From Armillaria gallica (taxonomy: Eukaryota > Basidiomycota > Agaricomycetes > Agaricales > Physalacriaceae), in contig JBANDB010000002.1 in assembly GCA_037576215.1 (NCBI GenBank), positions 2,170,001-2,234,000 of the forward strand: 64,000 bases of DNA, read 5' to 3'. Below, in pieces: positions 1 to 11,021 of the stretch. The notes under the pieces are model-generated. The model did no database searches and was not told where the DNA came from. It worked only from the letters and a program-made list of their open reading frames with translations. How positions within the stretch are numbered: position 1 is the first letter of the stretch; each line of letters starts with the position of its first letter. The position numbers and the translations under genes are program-made.

Positions 1-422
1 ACTGCCTGTTCGCCTTTGTGCCCAAGTCTATCATGTGCTTCTTCTAGAACTCTCTGCCTGGTCTCAGAGTTTAATATTACAAGTCTTGGGATTTTGTTGG
101 CATTCCTATGGAACATTCTTTGGTCTGGTGTTATATAGAACTGACTTGCCCTCTTTAGAAATCTCTGTTCCACCTTCTTGCTAACGAAACTGGGCATTAT
201 CTTATCTTCATGAAACTTCTTGATTTTATACATAAGTTGATCTTGGTTGTTAAGTCGTTCGACATGAGTGGCATAAACTTGTTTTACATCTTGTCGTAAA
301 AGATATGAATTAAATTGTCGTAGAGGTTGTCGGTGTGGAAAATAAGCTAGGAGAGCCATATCATCCAACCATGAGTCATCATATTCATCAGGAGGCTCTT
401 TATCATCTGAAGCAAGGTCTTG
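1..422 (-). pseudogene. Ty3/Gypsy pol: start of integrase zinc-binding region (partial)
   Basis: Directly in frame after the TGA at 423-425, the minus strand stays open to the window edge. It runs through an acidic linker into a stretch with ETRQRVLEEAHDRLGHKGEQA at 1-63, whose spaced histidines look like the first half of the HHCC zinc-binding domain ahead of a retroviral-type integrase core. The catalytic DDE domain is outside the window. The break between RNase H and this region is one codon, TGA, just after DALS, where related elements carry an arginine. This is consistent with a CGA codon mutated to TGA. Assignment as pol is firm; the exact domain boundary is inferred. Confidence 0.75.
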
Positions 423-1097
423 TCATGACAGGGCGTCTGGGCCTTTGAATCGGGCTCCAGGTACATGAATGAGGGTGAAGTCAAATAACAAAATTCCCTG
501 AATCCACCTGTTCATTGCAGCATTGGGTTGTAGATCAGGGGCCTCTAGCATACCCTTGATGTACTTGGCATCTACTTCTACATTCAGATTGGCTAGACCA
601 ATAATAAATCTTCGCCAAGCTCGCAAGGCTTGGAATAATCCATATAATTCCAATTTAGGCTGAGAATATCTGGATTCTCTCTTATTGAGTGGGATTGACC
701 CATATCGAGCTGGTCGTCTCTTTCCTGTCTCATCTACCTGTGACAGAATAAATCTGACTGCTTTCTGACTGGTGTCCACTGAAAGGTATGCAGGCAGTCC
801 AGACTTGTAGTCAATCGTTCTCAAGGCGGGAGCTGTAGTAACTTTACGTTTCAGAGTGCCAAATGCCTCAATTTGTCTTTCTCCCCATTCAAAATCTATA
901 TCCTTTTTGGTTAACTCCACCAAGGGTCGAGCAATCTTAGAATAGTCCTTGATCCAAATGCGTACAGTTCCACATAGTCCTAGGAATCCTCGTACTTGTG
1001 TTACAGTTGTTAAGGGTGGCCATTTCAATATCTTTTCAACCCTGCTATCTTCTGGATGTCTTCCCATGGCAGAACACCGTTGACCCAGTATGGTCAC
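423..1097 (-). pseudogene. Ty3/Gypsy pol: RNase H domain
   Basis: The translation has the Ty3/Gypsy RT-connection and RNase H signature: FLGLCGTVRIWI near the start, ALRTIDY, LSVDTSQKAV, RPARYGS, SQPKLELYGLFQALRAWR and HVPGARFKGPDALS at the end. RNase H would degrade the RNA strand of the cDNA hybrid during retrotransposition. It continues in the same frame from the RT segment, separated only by a TGA at 1104-1106, and continues into integrase after a TGA at 423-425. In the intact ancestor this was one polyprotein. Both stop codons make this copy inactive without readthrough. Confidence 0.85.
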
Positions 1098-1103
1098 ACT
1101 CAG

Positions 1104-2330
1104 TCAACAGATTTGAGTCTTTTTAGGCGAAAAGGTTCCACCCGCACATTTGATTCGGTGCATGACTCTGTGCACGTCATTGGCATGTTCCCAGACAAAT
1201 TTTCGAATGCCTGGGTTTCCTTCTATGGTCATAGGCTTCCCTTCATTGTCTGGGTAACAAGTTTGTGGGCCTTTGATAGGTAGATCATCAATAAATATAT
1301 TGGCTACATGTGGGATTTCGTCCTGTAGAATAAACACCATACAGTTTTGAAATTCTGATGGAGAATTTGTGTAACCCATGGGAAGTGCAGTAATACGCAA
1401 CAGCCCTAGCGGTGTGTAGAAGGCTGTCAAATCTCTAGATTTTGGATCCACTTTACGGGCGTCAAATCCCCAGAACATGTCAAACATTGTATAACATTGA
1501 CATCCTCCATATGGCTCAATAAATTCATCAGGCTCAGGAATAAGTCCTGCATCTTGGATTGACACCTTGTTCAAGGGTTGAAGGTCATGGATTAAGCGCA
1601 AGGTTCCATTCTTTTTGAGAATACAAAACCACTGACTGCGGTATGAAGATTGACTAGCCTCATATACTCCAGCTTCAATTTTGCTCCTTAAGAATTGTAT
1701 CACTTTGTCTCGTATTCCTGGCGGTATGGGTATATTCTTGAATTCCCAAGGTACATGTGATATGACAGGCATAATGTAATCTGAAAAATACTCATGGCTA
1801 AAAGTTCCCCGGTCTTTTTCATCATAAGGTGGGGTTGCTTCATTTAATATGAGCACATGTTTAAATAATTTTTCTTCTTCTGGCCATAGGAATCCGTCTT
1901 GGTTGACATTTAATTCCCACATTCTTTCTTCAGTAAGTCGGGCCATCGGAGTAAAATCTGGTGGTCGTATCGGTAATGGTTTGAGAGACAATAAGGGATC
2001 TCTGGGTATAGTCCTACGAACACGTGCTTCTTCTGGAAACGTAGTAGATACTGGCTTAATTTTCTGATCTACCCGTTTGTACATAGTGAATGCATGAACT
2101 TGCTCTCGCAGGATATCTGTTTGGACTTGATCCATATTTTCCGCAGGCACAATGATAGTGTCGTCATCTTCAAAGGGGTAATCGGATAAGGTATAGACCT
2201 GATTTTTGTCTTCATCCATCGGTTCCTGGCGGTTCCGAAAACCAATTTTCTCATTAGTTAACTTAATCATTTCTTGGCAACTTTTTAGACGAAGCCTCGG
2301 CCTTGCTGGCTGTCTTCGCAGTGTCTCGAA
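1104..2330 (-). pseudogene. Ty3/Gypsy pol: reverse transcriptase domain
   Basis: Reverse transcriptase copies the element RNA to cDNA. Visible motifs are SSYRSQWFCILKKNGTLRLIHD, the fingers/palm start with LQPLNKVS, YTMFDMFWGFDARKV, LTAFYTPLGLLRITALPMGYTNSP and the catalytic box FIDDLPIKGP. The catalytic aspartates are in the DD of FIDD, the YxDD equivalent. A KIGFRNRQEPMDEDKNQ / DYPFED stretch ahead of the RT core is typical of these Agaricomycete elements. The open frame extends further upstream to 3347, but codons beyond about 2330 look non-coding and overlap another gene, so I start the domain near 2330. The frame ends at a TGA (1104-1106). Confidence 0.9.
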
Positions 2331-2754
2331 AGCCTTCCCAAGGTCAGGCTTGCCTTCGGTTAGCTGTAAGTAACCAACAAAAAATGATTTGATTGACGGT
2401 GGGGTGGATACAGAAGGGAACGCAATATAAACCTTACTACCTACAATGGAAGATGTACTACTCAACACTGCGTAACTAAGACTAGGGACTGAGGGAAATT
2501 GGTGGGGAATGAGGGCGAATTTCATAGCTAATAGTTTGTATGTAACTAGCGAAACTAAAATGTTTTGAAGTGTCTTACAATGAGAGCAGAAGTCGAAATT
2601 GAAGGAGTCCAAATGCATGTAAATAAACGGTAAGATATTAAAATGATACGTACTGTGAGCTGAATTCAAATAGTTGCATGAAGAAATGTATTCCGAATCT
2701 AAAATGAAAGTCAGCAAGGTTTTCGCGGGGAATGAAGTGATATGAAGTACCCGC

Positions 2755-5140
2755 TTAAACTTCCTCAGCGTAATAGCATAAATCCAACTTATCACCACGG
2801 AAGGCATGTTGCCTCCCTTGGCCGTCGTAGTACTCGATGGGCTCAACATAGCCATGAGCAAAGAGTGCATGAACCTCTGCAGGGAGGATGGGTTCGGCGG
2901 CGCGGGCAAAGCAGAGAGAGTTGGTGAGCTCGCCTCGCCCCTCGAATTCAAAGAGAGCAGCCACGTGGTAAATAAATTTGTCCTCGGTGGCAGTGAGGAG
3001 GGGGTTACGGGAAGGTAGGGGCATCCATAGGGTACCAGACATGGGATTGATGTGGAGGCATCAGTGGTGGAAGCCTTGAAAGTAAGAGGGGATTCTGGGT
3101 GAAAGGTATCTGAACAAGTCATTATGGTAGTAAAGAAAGTGGCAAGCTTTGTCTTCAGGACTAAGCCTGTCAACAGCCCTACACCACTGCACAGTAAGAA
3201 ATTGTTTAGCAAGGAGGCCCAGTAGTCGATGGATGAAGAGTCGGATGATGCGAATGTGGGTGATGACAGGGATCCATGGGTTCTTGAAGACCTCGGCGAT
3301 GTGAGATTGTTTTGAGTCCAGAAAGGAATAGGCTGGTTCGTCGTCAAGAGGCTTGTATGTATCTAGCATATCTCGGTTGTGCATGGCATTAGCAATATGC
3401 TCCCTGCCAGGCATCATTTCTTCGGGTCTCATGAAGATAAGGACACGTGGGGATGGAGCCTTGTGATTCCCAGAAGCATCCTCTTGGTTCATCTGCAGAT
3501 TCCTGTTAACTCGTATGTTTGTCCATCCAGCTTCACTAAAACTTACAATCCTTGTGGCTGCTAGAGCATCTGAGATTCCTAACATGGTAAGGTTCCGTCG
3601 TCACTTGCCGATGTCAATGAGTCAGGCACGTTCAGCATGCGCATGGAAAATGGTGAGGCGAATGATCTCAATGTTGCCTATGGTGAGACGGGGATACGTT
3701 CCATTCCACTGGTCCAGATACACGTCAAGGTCCATCATAAGATCGTGGATTTTGAGGGCTATCTTAGACATCTGATACTCGTCGAGTCCTCATAGGGTGT
3801 CATATGAGGTGCCGAATGGATTGACAAGCTCGTTTGATGTACCATTCTGCAAGGGAGAGTTATCACAGGGTCCTTGAAAGGACTCCATGACTTGAAAGAT
3901 GAATTCCGAGTCAAGGTTGTCATAAGGGAAAAGTAAAGATGGTGCGGGGACATATGGCACGGGTTCTTGAATCATTCGTCCTTCGTTGTCGTGCTGGCAA
4001 ATCGAATAGGTGAGTGCATTGCTGTCTCCATGTCCCAGGGCTGTCGAAGTTCGGCATGTGAAATGCCATGGTTCATTGGGGAGGTCGTTGAGTGCAGCAG
4101 TGGTCTCTCGGCTGAGTCGTACGGGTTCGACAATGTATGCCTTGGATTTGAGACTGCCGCATGTGAGCTCTTCCAAGCTAAGAGGCAAATATGCGTCCGA
4201 GTCATCACTGGAGTAAGAAGGTGTTGAGTCATTAGAACTGGGAGGAGATGATTCTGAAGTCTCATATCCATTCCCATCACTCAAGGATTTGTCGTTGATG
4301 GTGCTGGGTTGGGTACTTTTGAAGAGAGGTGAAGAGCTCCTACTTGGTGTAGTGGATGATCTAGAGGATACGGTAGCGGGCGTGGTTAAAAGCTTCGGGT
4401 CCACAGTAAGCATCGGCTCATTGGAGGTCAAGTCCTTCATTTCACAATCAAAACTTTCCCACTCGTTTCCCATGCCTTCTGAAGACAGAAAACTTTCTTC
4501 TACATCCTCACGAGTATGCTGCTCGGGTCCTCGGTACTGTCCTTCAGGGGCTACAACAGCAGGGTTTATTGAGAATTGCCTTGTCGACTCGCCCATCTCA
4601 AAGTCAAGGTCAGCAGATGGAATGTGAATCGTCTGCAACTGCGCCGTGAAGACATTTGGGGCTGCAGATGAGGCTGTATCCTCTTCAGCTATTGTTGGGG
4701 GCATGGACGTTGGTTCAAGGCTGGACAAGGCCTGTACTGGTGGTTGGAGTAATATGGATGGGATGGGTGTTGGGGGATGAAAATTCTCGTCTATAATATT
4801 GACGGAATTCGTCAACTCGTCGCTCAAAACAAGGGAAACATTTGATCCCATACCTGTAACAGCTGGGGGAGATGCGGGATACATCAGTTGGTCCCCATCT
4901 TGTTCCTCCTGAGACTCAACACGTCTCTTCTTGGATGTAGCCCGGTCCCTCTCGCTGATCTCTGGGTCGTCGTCTTTATCTTCTTCTCCTTGTTTCGACT
5001 TCCTATCTTGTTCGTCATCATTATCAGATGATGTCTGGCTTGAAGCTAATTCTGTGGGTTCATATGTTTCGAGTGCAAAAACAGTCGTGTGGAAAGGTGG
5101 TATTTCAAGGACGGGGTTGGCTGTCGGTGGTGAATAAAGG
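2755..5140 (-). pseudogene. Long ORF of unknown function inside the retrotransposon
   Basis: One minus-strand frame stays open from about 5140 to a TAA at 2755-2757 except for TGA codons at 3790-3792, 3622-3624, 3601-3603 and 3061-3063. Joined, it would be roughly 790 codons. The first part is acidic and serine/proline-rich, with a basic cluster KKRRVES (about 4915) that could be a nuclear localisation signal. The second part (about 3060-3790) looks globular. I recognise no family. A second frame just upstream (about 5140-5260; LNPRTGIEPM) may be an earlier exon or a frameshifted part. Position between the pol linker and RT suggests a captured gene or a lineage-specific extra pol region; I cannot tell which. 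Similar stop-codon decay to gag and pol suggests it has been part of the element for some time. Confidence 0.5.
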
Positions 5141-5459
5141 TCGACTCATTGTGGATACAACATTCAGTGCATCATGTCGAGATACATAGGGTTGTGGAGG
5201 ATGAGCATGCTCCCTCATTGGTTCGATACCCGTACGAGGGTTCAAACAATAAAGTCCAAACATACGGCTATGAGGAGAGGTAGTCCTCTCTTCAAAATCC
5301 TCAGTTCTTCTTCGTCAATACTCATCCTCAATGAGTAGTCCCTCGGCACACAAAATACTCCCCTCGCTTCATCGTGCTTGACTGAAATGATCTGTTGTAC
5401 AGGCAAGACGAACGTCAAGGGTAAGGCTGGATGTGAAGGTGGTGGAATGCGTCGCAAGC

Positions 5460-7020
5460 CTCATGGTACGAGGATAGGCAGTGACGAGGCTGGTGACGGG
5501 CACCCGTGAAACTGAGCGCAGCCTAGCGTGAACACACACCAAACTCAACTCAACCCCACTAAACACACACACACACACAATCTCCTTAAGTGCGGAGGGG
5601 AGCAAGGATTTTAATTCCACTTGCACGCTGACAGTATCCCAATTTCTCTCAGTGAGCTCGCTAGAACGATACGCGCAACAACGTAGTATTTTCAAGCTAG
5701 TCTCAAATTCTCTAGCTCTTCAGAGCTTTTTACAAGAGAGCACGGTGAACCACGCAACCCTCGAGGCAAAATATATTTCAATAGTCGGAACACACGGATG
5801 CGTAGATCCGCAAGTTGACCAAGTTCGGTCAGTGAGCTCGCTAAGTACGACTCGCCGCTAGATCTAATCCGCACGCGACGCTGCCTTTCTCTTAGTGGCT
5901 AAACCTGACTCCCAAACTCGTCACAATGGAGGCCCTTGGCACTCCCACTCAAGTCTTAATTACTTTCAGAACTGTCCCCGCAAGTCTTCACACACAGTGC
6001 GCTCGCCCTAACAACGGTGCCGCGAGGTCCAACTGCGCACACCTGTCACACTTCGTGCAACTGCTAGAACAGCTCAAGCTGGCTGATTCCCTTGCAACTA
6101 CTTCTAGACCTACATGGAGACCGACACAACACAAATTCTCTTTTTACACTGAACCAGAAAAGGAACAGAGCTTTTCTCTCAGATTTATCTCAGCAAACTC
6201 TCAAGATGGGCGCAGCATCACTGCCCCGAATCTCCTTCTTATCTCAAGTAAACCGAAGTTTTTATCCAAAATGTTTCTCTTGTTCTATTTCTCTGTGAGC
6301 TCACTAAACTTGCGTTCTAGCCGATGCTCGAAGCTACTAACTCTTACGCGTCGCAACAAGTCCAGATCCAAACTGAAACTTTATTACTGTACGTGGGGGG
6401 TAGGTATCTTGTTTTACTATGTGAAATTCTACCTACTTATACTACGGGGAATTGATTATTACAAACGGTCTTTTAGTAATTTACTTCCTTTGTCGGCTGA
6501 TACTTCTTCGTCCGAACGGGCGCAACGCTCTTGGCAGAGCGCCGCTTGGGCCTCCTTTTAGTATCCTCAAAGGGCTAAGTGATGTCGATGTTGTTCGCCC
6601 TAGCAGCAGAGTAGCTCGCTGACTTGTACTCAATGGCTGCTTAATCCTTGATCACCGATCACCCCTCATATTCGGCTTTCGGTTCTGCTCCGAAGGTGAC
6701 AGCTTCATATTCTAGACTCAGTAACCAAGGAATGCTTCGGATTTCGAGTCCGCTCACTACTTCCATTGGCCAAAGCCTGTTTCTAGGCCATGCCCGGGGT
6801 TCTCTTGATTACCCCGCGCATGATATCGTTTTTCCGGATCTCCAGGGACCACGCGTCATAGATTACAGACGCGTCATTATCTAAATTAGCCTCGGCCCGC
6901 ATACAAGCACATCCCACTCCAGCTGAGTCCTCTATTGCAAACGGTTGGGTTGACAATCTAGCTCGCCCTTTGGCCTTGTTGCTGTGCATGCCCGTAAGGT
7001 ACAGTGCAATGACGAAGTCC
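5460..7020. other. Non-coding block inside the retrotransposon
   Basis: No convincing ORF on either strand. It contains a short AC microsatellite at about 5564-5578 and three copies of the motif GTGAGCTCRCTA (near 5651, 5832 and 6296). It separates the pol linker from the unknown ORF, so it is probably inserted or rearranged DNA. A 211-codon plus-strand frame at 5926-6561 has no domain-like features and I do not count it as a gene. Confidence 0.4.
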
Positions 7021-8371
7021 TTATGTTTTAATTCTGTTGCTTCCTTTTTCTGTTATAGAGCTCTCTACCTCGGTGACCTTGCTTCTTTGCGTGCTACTTG
7101 CACTGTCAGCCCACTTGCGATGCCTCTGCATTGCTAAAGTGTAAGGTATGACCTTTTGCAAAAATACACCCTTAGGCACGCTGCGGGCATGACAGCGGGG
7201 TCTCCTGAACGAGTTCGCCTTGGTAGTTATCAGCGACTTGGTAGATGTAGGATTGAACAGCATCATCGAGCCGGATTTCGTTCCCAGAATTGTCATCCTC
7301 GTAGAATGTCGTGTTCAGGGCCAACTGGGCTTCTGTGTTGATGTTAGCATCCAGAGGGTAGGAGTTCCGCCGTCGAACAGCAGGCATGTCTCCTCCCTCA
7401 TCATTCCTGTCTCCCTCGTTTTCCCCAGTCCTGGCTTGATGCTGAACCAAAACTCCAGGTCCGTTGGCATGGTCTTCGTCATCACTATCCTTTTTGTAGG
7501 CCGGGGTGACTGGCCCAGTGTCTTCTGGGTCCAAGCATGCTGTCTGTTGTGTCAGTAAGTCATCCCAATTTTTATCTTTCCCAATCTTACATTCATGTTC
7601 GCCCGGGAAAAAGAATATGATGGCATGCCCTATGCGAGATGAGATCAGAATGCCATCCAGTCCTTGCAATTCAGCTAGGCTGGCATTGAAAGCATGAGAA
7701 CATTGGACTTGTTGTCTGCAGATGACATCGGTTTCGAGGCGCAATGCGTGGTTGGTGGACAAAACAATGGAATGAAAAGAGAGTGGCCCAGTGACACTGG
7801 GGTGTGAGAGTGAATTATGCAGATAGTTAAGGTGGGTGGTAGCAACAGATGGAAGGAGTGGATAGTAGATGCCAGAGTTGCATAGAGCATCTGGATGTGG
7901 CACGTCGTTCGGCGGGAGGGGAGGCGCTACCCCCCCATCGTCATGATGGCAAAGAGTCTGCACGCGCTGGCGAATCTCATCACAGGTTGCATGGCTGTGC
8001 AGTGGCGATGACATAGTAGATTGGATTTGTTTATTCTGAATGGTATTGACTGTAGATATTGTGTTGGGGCTCTCTTCCTCACTCGTACTCTTGTTTTTAT
8101 ACCTTGTCCTCCCTCTTCGTAAGGGGATTTGACTCACAAGATGGTGTATCTTGGCGGATAATGCATTGAACACGTCTTTAGGTGAGCACATTTTTGTTTT
8201 AATTGCTATTTCTTCTTCTGGCTCCCTAATTCCTAGGATTGACCACAACGGCAGTCGTCTTTGTGGGTAATACACGCGTTTTCCTTCCCCTTTCATATAC
8301 AGAATTATCTGATTATTAGTTTGAGGAAAATCAGCAGGTACCTTCAATTCTATTGAAGGTGTATCATCCAA
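7021..8371 (-). pseudogene. Ty3/Gypsy pol linker between protease and RT
   Basis: A frame of about 400 codons (7172-8371) continues from the protease-proximal segment after a TGA at 8417-8419. It carries PSIELKVPADFPQTNNQ and LPLWSILGIREPEEE, then a variable low-complexity region and an acidic tail. Around 7170 the frame shifts into a second one (7021-7296, KGVFLQKVIPYTLAMQ), indicating a small indel. The segment has no catalytic motif; in related elements it is a poorly conserved stretch of polyprotein. Where it joins RT, about 4.7 kb of other sequence intervenes. Assignment to pol rests on frame continuity and order. Confidence 0.55.
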
Positions 8372-8416
8372 TGCACTGACTCCTCCAATTAGGAATTTTA
8401 AAACTCCTAGGAGACT

Positions 8417-9019
8417 TCATTGCTCTTGTTCGTCTTTAGGAATGCTAATTTTATTCAATTTGCTTGCTAGGCTGGATTCCTGTCTATCGTCATCAAGCGT
8501 AGGCCGTCCCAAGGCTGGGCTCTGTCCCAGGCACTTGTTTCTCCAGTCAGCAACTTTCTGGTACGCGACTTTGCCTTGTTCCTTGATCTCTTGGTACTCT
8601 AGTGAGATTTGGTCTTTGTTTTCATCCTCAAGACTCTCGCTAGTGCTCAATGTTTCAATATCCGAATTTTCTGTAAAGTCTGAAGACTCGGTATTTGGAT
8701 TGTTCAAATCCCAGCTTTCAAGACTCCGAATATCGTCGTCTCGCCCCTTCAAAATCATGGGATTATCTGAGGGTGTTACACAACTTAAGTAAGCATTATA
8801 TTGTGATGTCCCTGCAGGTACTATTGCCTCGCCATCTTCAAGTCGCCATGAGCCTTCAAACTCTAAGTCGTCTTGTTCAACATAGTATGACGGCATGGGC
8901 CCTTCTGTACAGGTATCCCAAGGCTCAGGCACTACTAATAATTCCGTCTGCTTGCCTGTATTATATGGGTCCTCGTAAACAAGGTACGTACCGTCTATCT
9001 TTTCCTTCATTGATACCAT
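8417..9019 (-). pseudogene. Ty3/Gypsy pol: segment following the protease
   Basis: This frame follows the protease domain after a TGA at 9038-9040. The protease segment ends in LLG and the next residues are PWIRGNMVS; in related fungal elements this is a continuous LLGRPW motif, so the missing arginine codon is the stop. The segment then reads IDGTYLVYEDP, typical of the region just after the protease, and becomes acidic and serine-rich. It ends at a TGA (8417-8419) with the same frame continuing beyond. It has no separate known activity. Confidence 0.7.
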
Positions 9020-9037
9020 GTTGCCTCGGATCCACGG

Positions 9038-9640
9038 TCATCCAAGCAACATTTGGAAGTTGACTTTATAGCTACCCATGAATAATGCGGCATTCGTGAC
9101 TACTGAGCCCTGGAATAATAATACATCATTGAACTTCCCAGTGAGTATTCCTTGATTTCCATTCGCATCTGCACAACGAGCCTCTTCTAATGGCATGACA
9201 GGGTAATCTTTATTCAATTCTTTGGCTACTGGCCTGCTGATAATATTCACTTCAGATCCTGAGTCTACTATGGCGTTGTCCCATAGTTTCCAATCCCCGA
9301 GTCCCAAATTTACTTTTATCACGACCAGCAAAGCTCTTTCATCTGGTTTCTTGCTCTCTGGTCTCGTTGTGAGGCTATTTACATAGGCCGAATTAAGTGT
9401 ACTAGGCCGATTCCGTGCGTCATTTTCTTTACCTTCTTCAATTCTGACGGTGTGTGTCTGTAGTTCTTTAATCATTTGTTTGCATAGCTCGGCACTTTGT
9501 GCCATGAGCTCACCAATCGGCATGGTAATTGGGGTATTCAACGTAGTTTTTATCAGGTTGCCTGGTGAGTATTTTTCAGCTATCGGTGATACACCATCTA
9601 CATGTTCACACCTAGATTTTGCGATTTTATAATAATACTA
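9038..9640 (-). pseudogene. Retropepsin-like aspartic protease of the Gypsy element
   Basis: The active-site motif is visible as AIVDSGSEVNIIS, with the catalytic D in DSG, followed by the flap-like region and LLG near the end. Retropepsins act as dimers and cut the Gag-Pol polyprotein. The frame opens at about 9640 and is closed by the TGA at 9038-9040. Upstream of it lies the ACTAGT-rich block that separates it from gag; in an intact element the protease would follow the Gag zinc knuckle closely. I give 9640 as the upstream limit because an in-frame TAG occurs just beyond it. Confidence 0.85.
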
Positions 9641-9644
9641 TTGC

Positions 9645-10935
9645 ATATCTATCTTACATTAGTGATACTTAGAGGACTATAGCTGAGGCTTCGAGCTGAT
9701 AGTTAGACTAGTATGCGACTAGTAGAGCCAGGACTTAGATGTGATACCACTAGTGGGTTAAATCTACCTGCCGGTCGTACTAGTGACTTGAATGCTAACA
9801 GGGCTAAGTGAATACGGCCACTAGTGGACAAGTAACACAACTAGCGCACCAAACAAGAAGCAGAGGACACAAATCTCGTGAAGTTCGGTCACTAGCGAGC
9901 CGATCTGGGCATCAACGCCTAAGTCAGGTTAACTAGTTATGCAGCAATCTCGACACAGGACTTAGAAATGAATTAGCAATGGATTAACCTTGAGGCAAAT
10001 CCGACTAAGCATGATACAGATCCATTGTGATCAGTACTAGTATAGCTGGGCTGCGCCTTTGATCACGATCGACAGCTGTTACAGGCACGCTCGCCTGTTT
10101 AGTCATTTATCCTTGGCACTAGTGGAGCGTCGCTGGGCCCAGGACATGGAATACAACTGCTAGCGGAGCTCCTAGGCTCACTAGTTAGCAAGCAACCATT
10201 TCTAGACCGACTATTGCGTGATTATTCACCATTATTCGTGACTAGCCAAGAAATCCTTATCAATAATACCCCTCTAGTCAGTTATTTATATCTCGATCGT
10301 ACCTTGTTTGTCAGTATATAAGTAGTAGAATAGGTGCACGCGCAGCTCAGGCAAGCCATCCCCGCAATTGTGACCTACTAGTCAGTATCTAGTGCCCCAA
10401 TTAAAGGCTTTTGTGCTTAACCTCAATGAAGCGGCTACTAGTTGCTAAGTTACCCATAGCATTGAGTGAATAGAAGTGTCTTAGAGCAATCTTTTGTGTC
10501 CTGCAAAGGCCAAGAGTGTTTCAAAGTTAGTTCAAGTGAGTTCTCGAAGTTTAAAGTATTATTCTTAGGCCAAGAGCGCCACTAGTCTGCCTAGAAAGCG
10601 ACTAGTCAAGTGTTTATTCACTTGTAAAACATTACAGGGCCAAGAGAGCCACCAGTTTGAAGCAGTCCCAGTCAGAGCGAGCACAGTAGCTCAAACCAAG
10701 TCACTATTCACCCAATCGTGTCTTACCAACCCCACTAGTGTGAGTCATACGCTTGTATAGCTCACTAGTAACGAATAAAACATCTTTAAACAACTTTCCT
10801 TGATTATTGAAGTCTGCAGAGTGCTTCTATCGTACTCGAAACGCCCGAATTCAATACATTGGTGATAAGTGTAGAGTTAGTGTTAGGTTTAGTGTTGTTG
10901 GTGTTCATTGCCAGCCACTAGTCCTTTTGCCACTC
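9645..10935. repeat. ACTAGT-rich block between gag and protease
   Basis: Sixteen ACTAGT hexamers lie between 9707 and 10922: 9707, 9718, 9749, 9779, 9820, 9932, 10036, 10118, 10180, 10377, 10437, 10581, 10601, 10734, 10764 and 10917. About 0.3 would be expected by chance in 1.2 kb. Many extend to CACTAGTG, and close variants such as CACTAGCG are mixed in. GGCCAAGAG also occurs three times, at about 10508, 10568 and 10638. No ORF fills the block. It is probably a separate repeat or element lodged between gag and protease; repeated motifs of this kind can be protein-binding sites, but no function is shown. Confidence 0.6.
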
Positions 10936-11021
10936 GCCGTTACCGAGCACATCATCAGCAGTCCTCTGATTGCCTTATTCCTATTAGTTTCATTACTTGG
11001 GTTTAATCTAGAATTTTCTGC

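Noticed and set aside
2331..3347. N-terminal part of the 747-codon minus-strand frame that contains RT
   Set aside because: It overlaps the unknown ORF in another frame and has non-coding composition; only the part from about 2330 downward resembles RT.
5144..5148. TGA just upstream of the unknown ORF as another decay stop
   Set aside because: The reading frame changes near here and another frame looks more coding upstream, so this could be an exon boundary instead.
5926..6561. 211-codon plus-strand ORF
   Set aside because: No domain, low-complexity serine/lysine-rich translation, inside a rearranged part of the retrotransposon.
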